Positions 1-8,740 of a stretch of DNA of 64,000 bases are shown here, one piece after another (positions within the stretch are counted from its first letter, which is position 1; the number at the start of each line of letters is the position of its first letter). The DNA is taken from contig PKUV01000154.1 of the NCBI GenBank assembly GCA_003131315.1, forward strand, positions 1-64,000, given 5' to 3'. Under the pieces are notes generated by a model that was not told the DNA's origin, searched no databases, and saw nothing but the letters and a program-made list of their open reading frames with translations. The translations under genes and the position numbers were made by a program. This DNA is from Acidobacteriaceae bacterium. Its GTDB lineage: Bacteria; Acidobacteriota; Terriglobia; Terriglobales; Acidobacteriaceae.

Positions 1-250
1 ACTATACGGTCAGAGACCTAGTTTGCGCATTATACTCCAAAGTGGGTGCCCCCTCGTTATGAATGCAACAGTCTCGTGCTAGTCCCACTTCGCGGATCGT
101 CTCAAAAGCTTTGACCTTTTCCAAATCTACAGCACACTCGGGACTATATAGGGGAACGACGTAAGCGTCCGACCAACACACCTGTTCGAGGGTTCGAGGA
201 GCGATGTTTGTCCCACAAACTCCATGTCGGCTATCGCTTCAGCCAGAATA
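1..250. other. intergenic or upstream edge, nothing recognised
   Basis: No convincing coding frame, repeat or RNA was seen here. The stretch lies downstream of the stop codon of the minus-strand TPR gene. No clear stem plus T-run terminator could be picked out. Confidence 0.4.
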
Positions 251-1612
251 TCAACGGCGAATATTTGGGTGCAATTTCTGTGGCTCTGCGTCCGGAGCAC
301 TGGCTGATCCGGGATCCAATATTGTGAATCGCTTCTCGACTTCCTGGTGCTCGAGTTGGGTTGCTTTCTCTAGCTCCTGCTCCGATTCTGCCTTGCGGTC
401 CATCCGCGAATAGGTGAGACCGAGGTAATAGTGCGCTACACGGAGCGAATCGTCATTAGCTATGGCCTTCTGCAGCAGTTCGAGAGCTTCGTTGTAGCGC
501 TTTTGTTCGAATTCGATTCTTCCCAACCCCGCCATGGCGCCCGCGTGTTTCGGATCATGTTCCAGTGCATGGCGGAAGTTCGTGGCAGCTGAGTCCAAGT
601 CTTTCGAGTCGAGATCCAACAACCCGAGCCGGAAGTAAGATTCGGTTTGCGCAGGTGCAAGCTTGATTGAGTGCTCGAACTGAGTTCTTGCTTCCCTGGA
701 CCGCTCAAGAGCGGCAAGAGTCATGCCCAGAGCGCAATGACCGGAGGAATCGTCCGGACGCATGGCGACGTAACGGGCAAACTGTTGGCGTGCGTCCTCG
801 AATTTCGAGAGGCCTGTAAACGCGCGCCCTAAGCCCCAGATCGCTACCGGATCATTCTTACGTCGCCGCAACGTTTGCTGGAAGGCCTCAATCGCGTCCT
901 GCCATAGAAACATTCGCAGAGCCGCCGTTCCGAACTCCAATTGAACATCGGCGTTTTTGGGCGCAAGCTTCCGCGCATCGGTTAGTAGTGCCAGCGCTGT
1001 TGCGAAATCTCCAGCCGTGGTCGCCGCCTCGGCCTGTTGGCGCCAGATGTGCACCAGGGCAACGGAAGCGTCAGTCCGAGCAGGATCAAGACGGACGGCT
1101 TCCCGCAATTGGGGAACAGCTTCGCCTGGCCGGTCCATCTGTACATAAAGAAGTCCTAGATGCGCATGCCCGCTCGCGAAGTCCGGTTTTATCGCAACCA
1201 CCCTGTGGAAAAGGTCTTGAGCGTCGTTCTCACGTCCTTGCAGGATCCGGATCACTCCCAGCAGGTCCAGAGCGCGGTACTCGTCGGGTGTAACCCGCAG
1301 CACTGGCTGCAATTCGCTCTCCGCGCCCTTCAGATTTCCAGCAGTAAGAAGGTGCGCAGCATTACGTAGGCGAGCGCTGGTTACATCTTGGGTGAAGAGT
1401 TGCGCGGGTGCTGTGAGCATTGCCGCAAAAAGCAGTGTGTAGATCCAACGGAATCGCGCCCGATCGCGCCGCATGAGAATGCAAACTATCTGCGCTGCGG
1501 CTTGGCGGGGATTCTTCCACGTTAGGTGGCGCAGCCTTTGCAAGCTTTGATCGTCAAAGCGTTTGGCACTCAAGTCTTCCAGCCGCGGACCATTTCTAAT
1601 GATTGCCGACAT
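251..1612 (-). CDS. TPR-repeat protein, probably secreted or periplasmic
   Basis: A 453-residue protein of about ten tetratricopeptide repeats (roughly residues 78-440), with the usual alternation of small residues and A-x-x-x-x-P spacing (e.g. AIKPDFASGHAHLGLLY). TPR superhelices bind protein partners; no enzymatic domain is visible. A hydrophobic segment near residues 55-70 (WIYTLLFAAMLTAPA) looks like a signal peptide. That suggests the internal ATG at 1474 (MRRDRARFRW) as an alternative start. The upstream ATG at 1612 has a good GGAG ribosome site but places 46 extra residues before the signal and overlaps the preceding gene by 17 bp. It is the last gene of the minus-strand run and is probably translationally coupled to the CRTAC1-like protein. 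TPR plus FG-GAP/UnbV pairs are common in Acidobacteria, but their joint role is not established. Confidence 0.85.
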   Translation of the reverse strand: MSAIIRNGPRLEDLSAKRFDDQSLQRLRHLTWKNPRQAAAQIVCILMRRDRARFRWIYTLLFAAMLTAPAQLFTQDVTSARLRNAAHLLTAGNLKGAESELQPVLRVTPDEYRALDLLGVIRILQGRENDAQDLFHRVVAIKPDFASGHAHLGLLYVQMDRPGEAVPQLREAVRLDPARTDASVALVHIWRQQAEAATTAGDFATALALLTDARKLAPKNADVQLEFGTAALRMFLWQDAIEAFQQTLRRRKNDPVAIWGLGRAFTGLSKFEDARQQFARYVAMRPDDSSGHCALGMTLAALERSREARTQFEHSIKLAPAQTESYFRLGLLDLDSKDLDSAATNFRHALEHDPKHAGAMAGLGRIEFEQKRYNEALELLQKAIANDDSLRVAHYYLGLTYSRMDRKAESEQELEKATQLEHQEVEKRFTILDPGSASAPDAEPQKLHPNIRR

Positions 1613-3326
1613 ACGGCTCCGTGACGGTCACGATCTGATCGCCTCCCTGAGGACCAATCGTCTGGCGAATGCCGCTCGGCCAGCGAATTTCAATTTCGCG
1701 GACCGAATCTGCTGTTCCTAAACCAAAGTGCACGCGCTTGTCGCTCGAAGACTGATAGCTCCCGGTGGTGGACACCGTCGCAAATTGGTCGCCCGCCTGC
1801 GTTGAAACCCTGAGTTGGGCGCCAATCGCATCGCGATTGCTCTTCACTCCGATGAGCTTGAGCGTGATCCAGTGATTTGATGTATCCGTCCGATTCAACA
1901 ATACCCAAGATGGTCCGTTGTTGGAGCTGACCACCGCATCCAACTTCCCGTCATTGTTAATGTCTCCCACCGCCAATCCGCGCGCCGCCCATTTTTGATG
2001 GAAAATATCGCCGGAGAGCGCTGAAACGTCGACAAACTTATTTCCTTGTTGATTATGCAAAAGCAAGGGCGGTTCGCGATAGTGCAGGTTGGGCTCGTTG
2101 ACTTGGATTGTGTCCATCACATGAGATTGCACAATCAAAAGATCCTTCCAGCCATCATTATCATAGTCGAGAAAACGCACGCCCCAACCCGAGTGCAGCA
2201 GCGAGATCGCTCCCAATCCGGTCGAAGAACTCGCGTATTCGAATGTCCCGTCTTTGGCGTTCGCATAAAGCGCGTACCTCTGATGAGCAAGATCCGTTAT
2301 GACAATGTCGGGCCAGCCGTCGTTGTTGTAATCTTCGAAATCCACGCCCATTCCTGCGAAGCTGTTGCCGTTGTCATCGAGCCCTACGCCGGATGGTAGG
2401 CCAACTTCCTTAAACGTTCCGTTGCCGAGATTATGGAAGAGATATTCAGGGATGGAGTCGTTGGTGAGTATTATGTCCATCCAGCCGTCATGATCGTAAT
2501 CCGCGATCGCAAGGCCGAGTCCTTTGCCGGGTTTATCAATGCCTGCCTGGTGGGAGACTTCGGAAAACTTCCCATTGCCGTCGTTGTGATACAACAAAAC
2601 CGACTCTGGCTTGAACAGATCGGGATGACAGTAAGAACGCAGCCCTTGTTTGGGGAACCCGCAGTAAATGTCATCCACTTCCCATTGCATATAGCGGGCA
2701 ACGACCAAATCCAGCCGCCCGTCGTTGTCGTAGTCGACCCAAGCAGCACTGGTCATCCATCCTGAACCGGCCACGCCGGCGGCGGCGGTCACGTTGGTGA
2801 AGGTGCCGTCACCATTGTTGTGGTACAGCGTGCTGCTGCCGTATCCCGCGACGAACAGGTCTTCGAATCCATCGTTGTCATAGTCGCCAACCGCGACGCC
2901 AGTGGAATAGCCGATGCCAGCGAGGCCGGCCTTCTCGGTAACATCTTCAAAAGTGCCGTCTGGCTTCTGGTGATAAAGGCGGTTCCAATACTTGGCATCG
3001 TCTTTCTTTGGAATCGACCCTTTTGGCGCAGGATCATCGAGCCGCGCGCCATTGCTGAAAAAGATGTCAAGCCGGCCGTCGTTGTCGTAATCGAATAAGG
3101 CGACTCCTGAGCCCATCGACTCGATCAGATATTTCTTGCTGGTTGGAGACCCTTGATGACGGAAATGAATTCCGAGCTTTTCTGTGACGTCCACGAAGCA
3201 GCCGGGAGGAACTGGGGTCTGAGGCCCTGCGGCGAGGATCTCCTTTGTGGCAAATGCAGCCCCGATTTCGAGAAGAATGGCGATCCCGGAAAGAGCCAGC
3301 AGAATTATTCTGAGAGATCTGCCCAT
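1596..3326 (-). CDS. CRTAC1-like FG-GAP/VCBS propeller protein with ASPIC/UnbV C-terminus
   Basis: A 576-residue exported protein: N-terminal signal segment (MGRSLRIILLALSGIAILL), then seven or so calcium-binding-like repeats of the form D-Y-D-N-D-G-x-x-D (for example DYDNDGRLDIFF, DYDHDGWMDIIL, DINNDGKLDAVV) spread over residues 75-470. This is typical of an integrin-like beta-propeller. The C-terminal ~90 residues (IGAQLRV ... EIEIRWPSG) match the ASPIC/UnbV domain. Function in bacteria is not settled; it is probably an extracellular or periplasmic binding protein. Its stop overlaps the start of the TPR gene, and the FAH-family gene lies about 20 bp upstream, so it belongs to the same transcript. 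Confidence 0.9.
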   Translation of the reverse strand: MGRSLRIILLALSGIAILLEIGAAFATKEILAAGPQTPVPPGCFVDVTEKLGIHFRHQGSPTSKKYLIESMGSGVALFDYDNDGRLDIFFSNGARLDDPAPKGSIPKKDDAKYWNRLYHQKPDGTFEDVTEKAGLAGIGYSTGVAVGDYDNDGFEDLFVAGYGSSTLYHNNGDGTFTNVTAAAGVAGSGWMTSAAWVDYDNDGRLDLVVARYMQWEVDDIYCGFPKQGLRSYCHPDLFKPESVLLYHNDGNGKFSEVSHQAGIDKPGKGLGLAIADYDHDGWMDIILTNDSIPEYLFHNLGNGTFKEVGLPSGVGLDDNGNSFAGMGVDFEDYNNDGWPDIVITDLAHQRYALYANAKDGTFEYASSSTGLGAISLLHSGWGVRFLDYDNDGWKDLLIVQSHVMDTIQVNEPNLHYREPPLLLHNQQGNKFVDVSALSGDIFHQKWAARGLAVGDINNDGKLDAVVSSNNGPSWVLLNRTDTSNHWITLKLIGVKSNRDAIGAQLRVSTQAGDQFATVSTTGSYQSSSDKRVHFGLGTADSVREIEIRWPSGIRQTIGPQGGDQIVTVTEPYVGNH

Positions 3327-3347
3327 GTGAGAAGAAATCCTTCTTTT

Positions 3348-4196
3348 CTAGTCGTTCTCGGCAACAACGCGCTGGTTTTGCTCGCCGAGTCCTTCTATGC
3401 CCAGCCGTATCCGGTTTCCGGAGCGCAGATAGACCGTGGGCCGCAGTCCCATACCCACTCCTGGCGGAGTGCCGGTCGAGATAATGTCTCCCGATTGCAG
3501 GCTCATAAACCGGCTGACATAGCTGACTAGTTGGCGAACGCCAAAGATCATGGTTCGCGTCGATCCGTTCTGGTAGCGGTGGCCGTCGACCTCAAGCCAT
3601 AAGTTCAGGTTTTGCGGGTCGCGGACCTCATCGGTGGTCACCAACGAGGGCCCGATGGGGCCGAATGTATCCGCGCTCTTGCCCTTGACCCATTGCCCGG
3701 TACCTTCGAGCTGAAACGCGCGATCTGAAAGGTCGTTGATGACGCAGTAGCCAGCTACGTGAGAGATTGCATCGTCCTCACTGACGTATTTTGCTAGCGA
3801 CCCAATGACGACGCCTAACTCAACTTCCCAGTCCACCTTGGTGCCACCCCTCGGAATTACAATATCGTCGTTCGGTCCGCAGATGGCAGACGTGGCTTTC
3901 ATGAAAATGACGGGCTCGCTCGGGACTTTCATGCCGGCCTCCGCAGCATGATCGGAGTAGTTCAATCCGATACAAATGAATTTGCCGACTCGACCCACGC
4001 ACGGGCCGACCCTTTTGTTGCCTGGCATGACCGGCAACTTCGAAAGGTCGAGGCCCTTCAGGTACGCGAGAGCTTTCGGCGACAGATATTCACCCGCAAT
4101 GTCAGGCACAGTTCCCGAAAGGTCACGAATGTTGCCATTGGAATCGATGATTCCTGGCTTTTCCTGCTGAGGTTGACCGCAGCGCACAAGCTTCAT
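3348..4196 (-). CDS. fumarylacetoacetate hydrolase-family enzyme, probable 2,4-diketo-3-deoxy-sugar-acid hydrolase
   Basis: A 282-residue FAH-fold hydrolase. I chose the ATG at 4196 (MKLVRCGQ) because the frame upstream of it is low-complexity and overlaps the esterase gene. Visible family features are the catalytic region FICIGLNYSDHAAEAG, the metal-ligand motif DWEVELGVVIG (two acidic residues two apart), KGKSADTFGPIGP and GDIISTGTPPGVG. The sequence resembles the subgroup annotated as ureidoglycolate lyase or L-2,4-diketo-3-deoxyfuconate hydrolase, which splits the diketo acid into pyruvate and lactate. The neighbours include an SMP-30 lactonase, an enolase-superfamily dehydratase and two SDRs, which supplies the rest of such a pathway, so the diketo-acid hydrolase role is favoured. 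The exact sugar is inferred. Confidence 0.85.
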   Translation of the reverse strand: MKLVRCGQPQQEKPGIIDSNGNIRDLSGTVPDIAGEYLSPKALAYLKGLDLSKLPVMPGNKRVGPCVGRVGKFICIGLNYSDHAAEAGMKVPSEPVIFMKATSAICGPNDDIVIPRGGTKVDWEVELGVVIGSLAKYVSEDDAISHVAGYCVINDLSDRAFQLEGTGQWVKGKSADTFGPIGPSLVTTDEVRDPQNLNLWLEVDGHRYQNGSTRTMIFGVRQLVSYVSRFMSLQSGDIISTGTPPGVGMGLRPTVYLRSGNRIRLGIEGLGEQNQRVVAEND

Positions 4197-4219
4197 TTCG
4201 TCATTTCTCTCTCTGTCGT

Positions 4220-5119
4220 TTACTCCGAAACGCGCCGCCGTTGTTCCGATATAACCTCTGCGGCAGAGCGCAACACATCCTGCACCGACCGGTCCCAATA
4301 ATCCCACGCGTGCCCGCCGGCAGTCTCGTGATATTCGTAGGCAGCGGCGCGAGCCGACAGTTGTGCCACGAATTCGCGATTGACGGGGAGGAAGGCGTCT
4401 GCGCTCCCGCAAGCCAGATAGAAGTAAGGAATGTCGTTCGCGCTGGCACTCTGGATCATGGAAAACACGTTGTTGTCTGCGCGCGTGGCGCTCCCCGATG
4501 TTCCAAAAACTTTCAGTAATTGATCGCGAAACGCCGGCTGCTGCTCGCTTAGATCGAGAGACGCATTCAACGCGCCGCTAAGACTCCCGGCAAAGGCAAA
4601 GTCTTCATGGTACCGAAGCGCGACTTTCAAAGCTCCGTAGCCTCCCATCGAAAGGCCTGCGATTGCCCTCGCATGGCGCGAGCGAATCGTGCGAAACTTG
4701 CCGTCGATTTCCGCGACTATATCTTTCGCGATGTAGTCTTCGAACTTCTCTTTGGCGTCAGTCGCTGAATTCGTGTACCAGGAGTCTCCGGCATCCGGTG
4801 TCACTACGATCATTTGGTATTTGCTGGCATAGAGTTCCAAGTTTGTGCGGGTATCCCAGTTCAAATAATCTCCGTAGAGACCGTGGAGAAGGTATAAGAC
4901 GGGAAAACGCCCGCTACCCCTCTGGTAGGTGCACGGGAGCAAGATACGGTACTTCATTTCCCGATCGAGGGCGGAGCTGTGAAACGCACCATCATGGACT
5001 CGCACGCAGGACGCCGCCATCCTGGCGGCGGGAGGAGTGGCTTTGGTTGGCACCTGCGCTACACAAGATGTGACCAGAACCACAAGCAGACATCGGACCA
5101 GAACCTTATTCACGCTCAA
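4220..5119 (-). CDS. secreted esterase, esterase D/antigen 85 family
   Basis: A 299-residue alpha/beta-hydrolase of the PF00756 type. It has an N-terminal signal with a possible lipobox-like stretch (VVLVTSCVAQ), the oxyanion region YLLHGLYGDYLNW, the nucleophile elbow GLSMGGYG, an acid in GSADAFLPVN and the catalytic histidine in GGHAWDYW. Such enzymes cleave acyl or feruloyl esters from glycans or other substrates. Its location in a glycan/sugar operon suggests deacylation of carbohydrate, which is inference. It ends 23 bp before the FAH-family start. Confidence 0.85.
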   Translation of the reverse strand: MSVNKVLVRCLLVVLVTSCVAQVPTKATPPAARMAASCVRVHDGAFHSSALDREMKYRILLPCTYQRGSGRFPVLYLLHGLYGDYLNWDTRTNLELYASKYQMIVVTPDAGDSWYTNSATDAKEKFEDYIAKDIVAEIDGKFRTIRSRHARAIAGLSMGGYGALKVALRYHEDFAFAGSLSGALNASLDLSEQQPAFRDQLLKVFGTSGSATRADNNVFSMIQSASANDIPYFYLACGSADAFLPVNREFVAQLSARAAAYEYHETAGGHAWDYWDRSVQDVLRSAAEVISEQRRRVSE

Positions 5120-5143
5120 ATTCCTCCAGGGAACAGCAGACTC

Positions 5144-6904
5144 CTAGGGATTGGTTCTTACGAAAGCCTTCACGGTCGCGCACTCCGTCCCCGTGGCCTC
5201 GCCGAAGGGACGGACAGTATAGTCGCCGGCGGCGGCCGGAACGATAAACGTCTCGGCATAGTGCACTACGAAAGGCTCGAACGCACCCGTGGGACTTTCG
5301 ACCACTGCCTCGCGTCCTTCGACAAGATTGAGAACATTGACGCCGCCTGTTCCTCGATGTGGCACGGTGCCGGTAAACCAGTGGCGGCGAGTCTCGATGA
5401 ACTCGCGTTCATGCAGGCCAGTGCGTTCTTCACGCCATCCCTGACCCGAAGCGATCTCACCAATCTGGTTGACGAGGTTCCGGCGAACCCAGTCTGTGGT
5501 GCGGTCCCACTGGATATTGGCTGCTCCGTGATCAAGATGAATCGGACGCGGCAGGCCATTCAAGCCCAATCTGCCCCAGTCCCACAACTTGAACGTGAAG
5601 ATATAAGGAGTGGCGCTGATTTCAAGCACCATACTGTTCTTCCCGGAGCAGTGGATAGTTCCTGCTGGAATCAGAAAATGGTCGTGCTTCTTTGCCGGCC
5701 AGACATTCACGTGATTCTCGGCAGGGAAGGCGGGGCCCCCCGTTTGGGCGAGTTTCAACTGTTGCAACATGAGTTCGCGGTTGATATCTTCCTGCAGCCC
5801 CAGATAGACACAACCAGCGTCGCCGGCGTCCAGCATGTAGTAGCTTTCGTCCTGTGTGTAGTTCATGCCGAACTTGTCCTGGATGTACTCGGTCAAGGGA
5901 TGAACTTGAAGCGAGAGGTTGCCTCCGCCCATGGTGTCTAGAAAATCGAAGCGAATCGGGAACTCTTTGCCGAAGCGCGCGTGGACGGCATCGCCCAACA
6001 GTTCGCGGGGATGTTGAAAGACTAGATTGATGGACGGGATTTCAACTTTCACATCCCCGAAACCCAGAAGCAAGCTGTTTTCTTCCGGCACACAGTCAAA
6101 ACACCAGGCGTGATTGGGAACACCCTCGGGAGAAAGTCCGCAGACCTCTTCCATCCAGTGCCCGCCCCAAGGTCCGGGGTCGAAATAGGGAACGATCCGA
6201 AACGGCCGGTGGGCGGCGATTCGTAGGCCGGCGTGAAAATCGTCTCCCGAAATCATTTTTGGGTTCCGAGGATCGTTCGTGTCCAGAAGAAAATCAATTT
6301 TGGGCAGGAGTTTCTGCTTCAAGCGGTCCACCGCACGCCAGTCGACGAAGTATGCGCGCTTGTACTTCACTGCGGTGGTTGCGGAAGTGTTATCTGCGCC
6401 GAGATTGCCAATCTCGTTTCGGCGATAGCGCATCTGAATTTCCCAGCGCGCCATGTCGGCATAAACCAGGACGTCGGGGTCGGGGGCGACGAGAGCAGCG
6501 CCGGTACCAACCACCAAAATCAGCCCGGCTTTGGTATTCCGCAGCCCGGCTTGCGCCGACGTCAACTTTGCGGGATCGAAATAATCTTCAAGTTGAATTC
6601 CGTTCATGCGCCCGAAAACCGGATCGTCGCCGAGGAATTGCTCGACCACCTGGTCGACACTGGCTGCATTCTTGAAGAGCGCTTCTGTGCGAATCAGTGA
6701 CGCTGGGCGCAACAACTGAGACAGAGCGTCAATTTGCTCGGTCAAGACTCCGGGATAACATTCAACACAGACGACGGGACGATCGCCGCGGACGACGCCT
6801 TGAATTGCCTTCGCAATCGCAGTCCAGCCCACGTGGCACGAGGACGGCAAAGAGCTGACAGCAACAAAAGGGAATTTGTCGTAGTTGGAAGGCTTCTTCA
6901 TCAT
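5144..6904 (-). CDS. class I mannose-6-phosphate isomerase with an N-terminal kinase-like domain
   Basis: A 586-residue fusion. The C-terminal half (about residues 280-586) is a cupin-type phosphomannose isomerase, with SLQVHPLTEYIQDKFG (metal-binding His), a Glu/His region KKHDHFLIPAGTIHCSG and WDWGRLGLNG. It should interconvert mannose-6-P and fructose-6-P. The N-terminal ~260 residues look like a uridine-kinase-type alpha/beta domain (VVCVECYPGVL, YFVDWRAVDRLK, FLLDTNDPRNPK). I find no GxxxxGK[ST] Walker A motif where one would be expected, so ATP binding is doubtful. The usual stand-alone ManA is 300-400 residues. It sits beside a ROK kinase that could make the sugar phosphate and overlaps the start of its neighbour's stop codon region (6904). 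Confidence 0.85.
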   Translation of the reverse strand: MMKKPSNYDKFPFVAVSSLPSSCHVGWTAIAKAIQGVVRGDRPVVCVECYPGVLTEQIDALSQLLRPASLIRTEALFKNAASVDQVVEQFLGDDPVFGRMNGIQLEDYFDPAKLTSAQAGLRNTKAGLILVVGTGAALVAPDPDVLVYADMARWEIQMRYRRNEIGNLGADNTSATTAVKYKRAYFVDWRAVDRLKQKLLPKIDFLLDTNDPRNPKMISGDDFHAGLRIAAHRPFRIVPYFDPGPWGGHWMEEVCGLSPEGVPNHAWCFDCVPEENSLLLGFGDVKVEIPSINLVFQHPRELLGDAVHARFGKEFPIRFDFLDTMGGGNLSLQVHPLTEYIQDKFGMNYTQDESYYMLDAGDAGCVYLGLQEDINRELMLQQLKLAQTGGPAFPAENHVNVWPAKKHDHFLIPAGTIHCSGKNSMVLEISATPYIFTFKLWDWGRLGLNGLPRPIHLDHGAANIQWDRTTDWVRRNLVNQIGEIASGQGWREERTGLHEREFIETRRHWFTGTVPHRGTGGVNVLNLVEGREAVVESPTGAFEPFVVHYAETFIVPAAAGDYTVRPFGEATGTECATVKAFVRTNP

Positions 6905-7797
6905 TAGCGGATCACACCCTGTGCCTTGAGAAAAGCGTTGATCTTCGTGAAAGCGTCCTGGTATTGCTCTGGAGTAAAGCCGCCGTGATCGCCTCCATGA
7001 ATCGTAATTAACTCATTCTTGACACCCGCCTGGGTAAGCGCCTGATGCAGGCGAACCGATTGTGAATAAGGAACTACCGAATCAGCATCGCCGTGAATTG
7101 TGAGCACGGGAGGATTACCGGTGTGCACATACGTTAGCGGCGAAACCCGTTTGGCGATTGCCGCGCGTTCCGGCTGGCTGCCGAGCCATTGGACCGCGTA
7201 ATTCTTGCGGTTGGGGCCTGCGATCAAATCCGCCACATCGGAAATGCCATACCAGTTGATGATCGCGGCGACTTTAAGCGTCTCCGTGCCAAAACATTGG
7301 CTGTCGAGTCCGGCCTCTGGTGTCAGAAGGCCTGTAATCAAGGAAAGGTGGCCACCAGCCGAGTGTCCCGTTAGTACGATACGGTTCGTGTCAATGTTGT
7401 ATTCCGATGCGTGCTGGACGACCCAACGCAGGGCGCAGCGGCAATCCTCGACAGCCGCAGGCGCGAGCGAGGCACTTGCCATACGATACTCAACGTTCAC
7501 CACGTTCCAGCCCATCTGAAGGTAGGGCAGAAACTGCAATGTTGCTCCGGTGCGGTCGCCGAAAATCCACCCACCACCGTGGATGTAAATAAGAGTGGGA
7601 GCGGGCTCTTTGAGATTCTGTTTCTGCCAGACGTCGAGCTTCAGTTGATAATTGTTGGCGACTCCATATACGCGATCGGGATAGATCAAATAGTCACTGG
7701 CAGCGGTCGCTGCCCAGCGCGCTGACTCTGAGAGCTGGGCGCTACAAACCGAACAGACCATCAGCAGGAGAAAAGCAGTAATCTTGGACTTGGTCAT
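6904..7797 (-). CDS. secreted alpha/beta hydrolase (HSL/BD-FAE-like esterase)
   Basis: A 297-residue exported esterase. It has a signal peptide (MTKSKITAFLLLMVCSVCSA), the oxyanion motif HGGGWIFG, the nucleophile motif GHSAGGH, an aspartate in IHGDADSVVPYSQS and the catalytic histidine in GGDHGGF. All are typical of carbohydrate esterases and lipases of the hormone-sensitive-lipase-like family. The start at 7797 overlaps the stop of the ROK kinase gene by 4 bp (ATGA-type coupling). A glycan deacetylase or deacylase role is suggested by context only. Confidence 0.85.
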   Translation of the reverse strand: MTKSKITAFLLLMVCSVCSAQLSESARWAATAASDYLIYPDRVYGVANNYQLKLDVWQKQNLKEPAPTLIYIHGGGWIFGDRTGATLQFLPYLQMGWNVVNVEYRMASASLAPAAVEDCRCALRWVVQHASEYNIDTNRIVLTGHSAGGHLSLITGLLTPEAGLDSQCFGTETLKVAAIINWYGISDVADLIAGPNRKNYAVQWLGSQPERAAIAKRVSPLTYVHTGNPPVLTIHGDADSVVPYSQSVRLHQALTQAGVKNELITIHGGDHGGFTPEQYQDAFTKINAFLKAQGVIR

Positions 7798-8732
7798 CTT
7801 TGCTCCATTAGTAGCGGAATCGCGCCCAACAAGCCTGCATTGTTTCCCAATTCCGCTGCTTTGACTTTAACTTTCCCCCATGGCGTCCACGCATGTTTTT
7901 CAACATACGCCTGCACGAAAGGAAGGATGATATCGGCGCTCTTCATTACACCGCCGCCATAGACGACGATTTCCGGATCATAGGCGTGAATGAGTCCGGT
8001 TGTGCTCGCGGCCCAGATTTGCAGGCAGCGATCGCGAAGTGCGGTCGCCACTGGATCTCTCTTCGCGGCATAGCGAAAAAGCTTCTCGAAATTCACGGGC
8101 TCATCCTTGCCGAGCGCGCTGTCAGCGTATCCGGGCCAGTCGCGCGCAACAAGAGGGAGGGACCAGCCGGCAGCCTCGGCCTCGGGGCATCCGATATTGC
8201 CGCAGGTGCAGGTGCGACCATTGAAGAGCACAGGAAGGTGGCCGCCGAGGCATCCGGCCTGCGCGTGCTTGCCACGAATCAAGGTGCCACCAATCATGGC
8301 CGCGCCGCCGATGCCGGTGCCAAGCGTGGTCATGACGACATCGGTATAGCCGCGAGCGGCTCCGGCGTATTGCTCGCCGAGCAAGGCCATGCGGGCGTCA
8401 TTTTCGATTCTCAGGAGCAAGCCAAATTCCTGCCGGGACCAATCCATGAAGTCGATTCCGACGGCGTCGTCGTATTTCTGGTTGGTGGATACGATGCGGC
8501 CGATGCGGGTGTCGGCGAGTCCACAAAAACTGAATGCGATTCCGGCACAATCTTCAGCGGCGACTCCGGTTGTTTGCAGAAGTTGACGAAACGTCCGAGC
8601 GAACATGGGGAGAACCGGTCTTAATCCTTGCGTTCCGTCGGTACTCACGACTTGCTCGGCAAGAATGGAGTGATCATCCAGAACCGCACAGGTGGCGTGT
8701 GTGCCGCCGAGATCGATGGCAAGTGCTTTCAT
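7794..8732 (-). CDS. ROK-family sugar kinase
   Basis: A 312-residue kinase. The ATG at 8732 (MKALAIDLGGTHA) is chosen because the ROK ATP-binding motif DLGGT must sit at the very N-terminus; the open frame further upstream overlaps the permease. Features are the DLGGTHATCAV phosphate loop, the G-T-G-I-G-G loop, the sugar site ENDARMALLGE with catalytic Asp, and the zinc motif CTCGNIGCPE. Lack of a helix-turn-helix N-terminus argues for a kinase rather than a NagC-type repressor. With the adjacent phosphomannose isomerase it plausibly phosphorylates mannose, fructose or glucose after transport. Confidence 0.88.
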   Translation of the reverse strand: MKALAIDLGGTHATCAVLDDHSILAEQVVSTDGTQGLRPVLPMFARTFRQLLQTTGVAAEDCAGIAFSFCGLADTRIGRIVSTNQKYDDAVGIDFMDWSRQEFGLLLRIENDARMALLGEQYAGAARGYTDVVMTTLGTGIGGAAMIGGTLIRGKHAQAGCLGGHLPVLFNGRTCTCGNIGCPEAEAAGWSLPLVARDWPGYADSALGKDEPVNFEKLFRYAAKRDPVATALRDRCLQIWAASTTGLIHAYDPEIVVYGGGVMKSADIILPFVQAYVEKHAWTPWGKVKVKAAELGNNAGLLGAIPLLMEQR

Positions 8733-8740
8733 GTGTTCTC

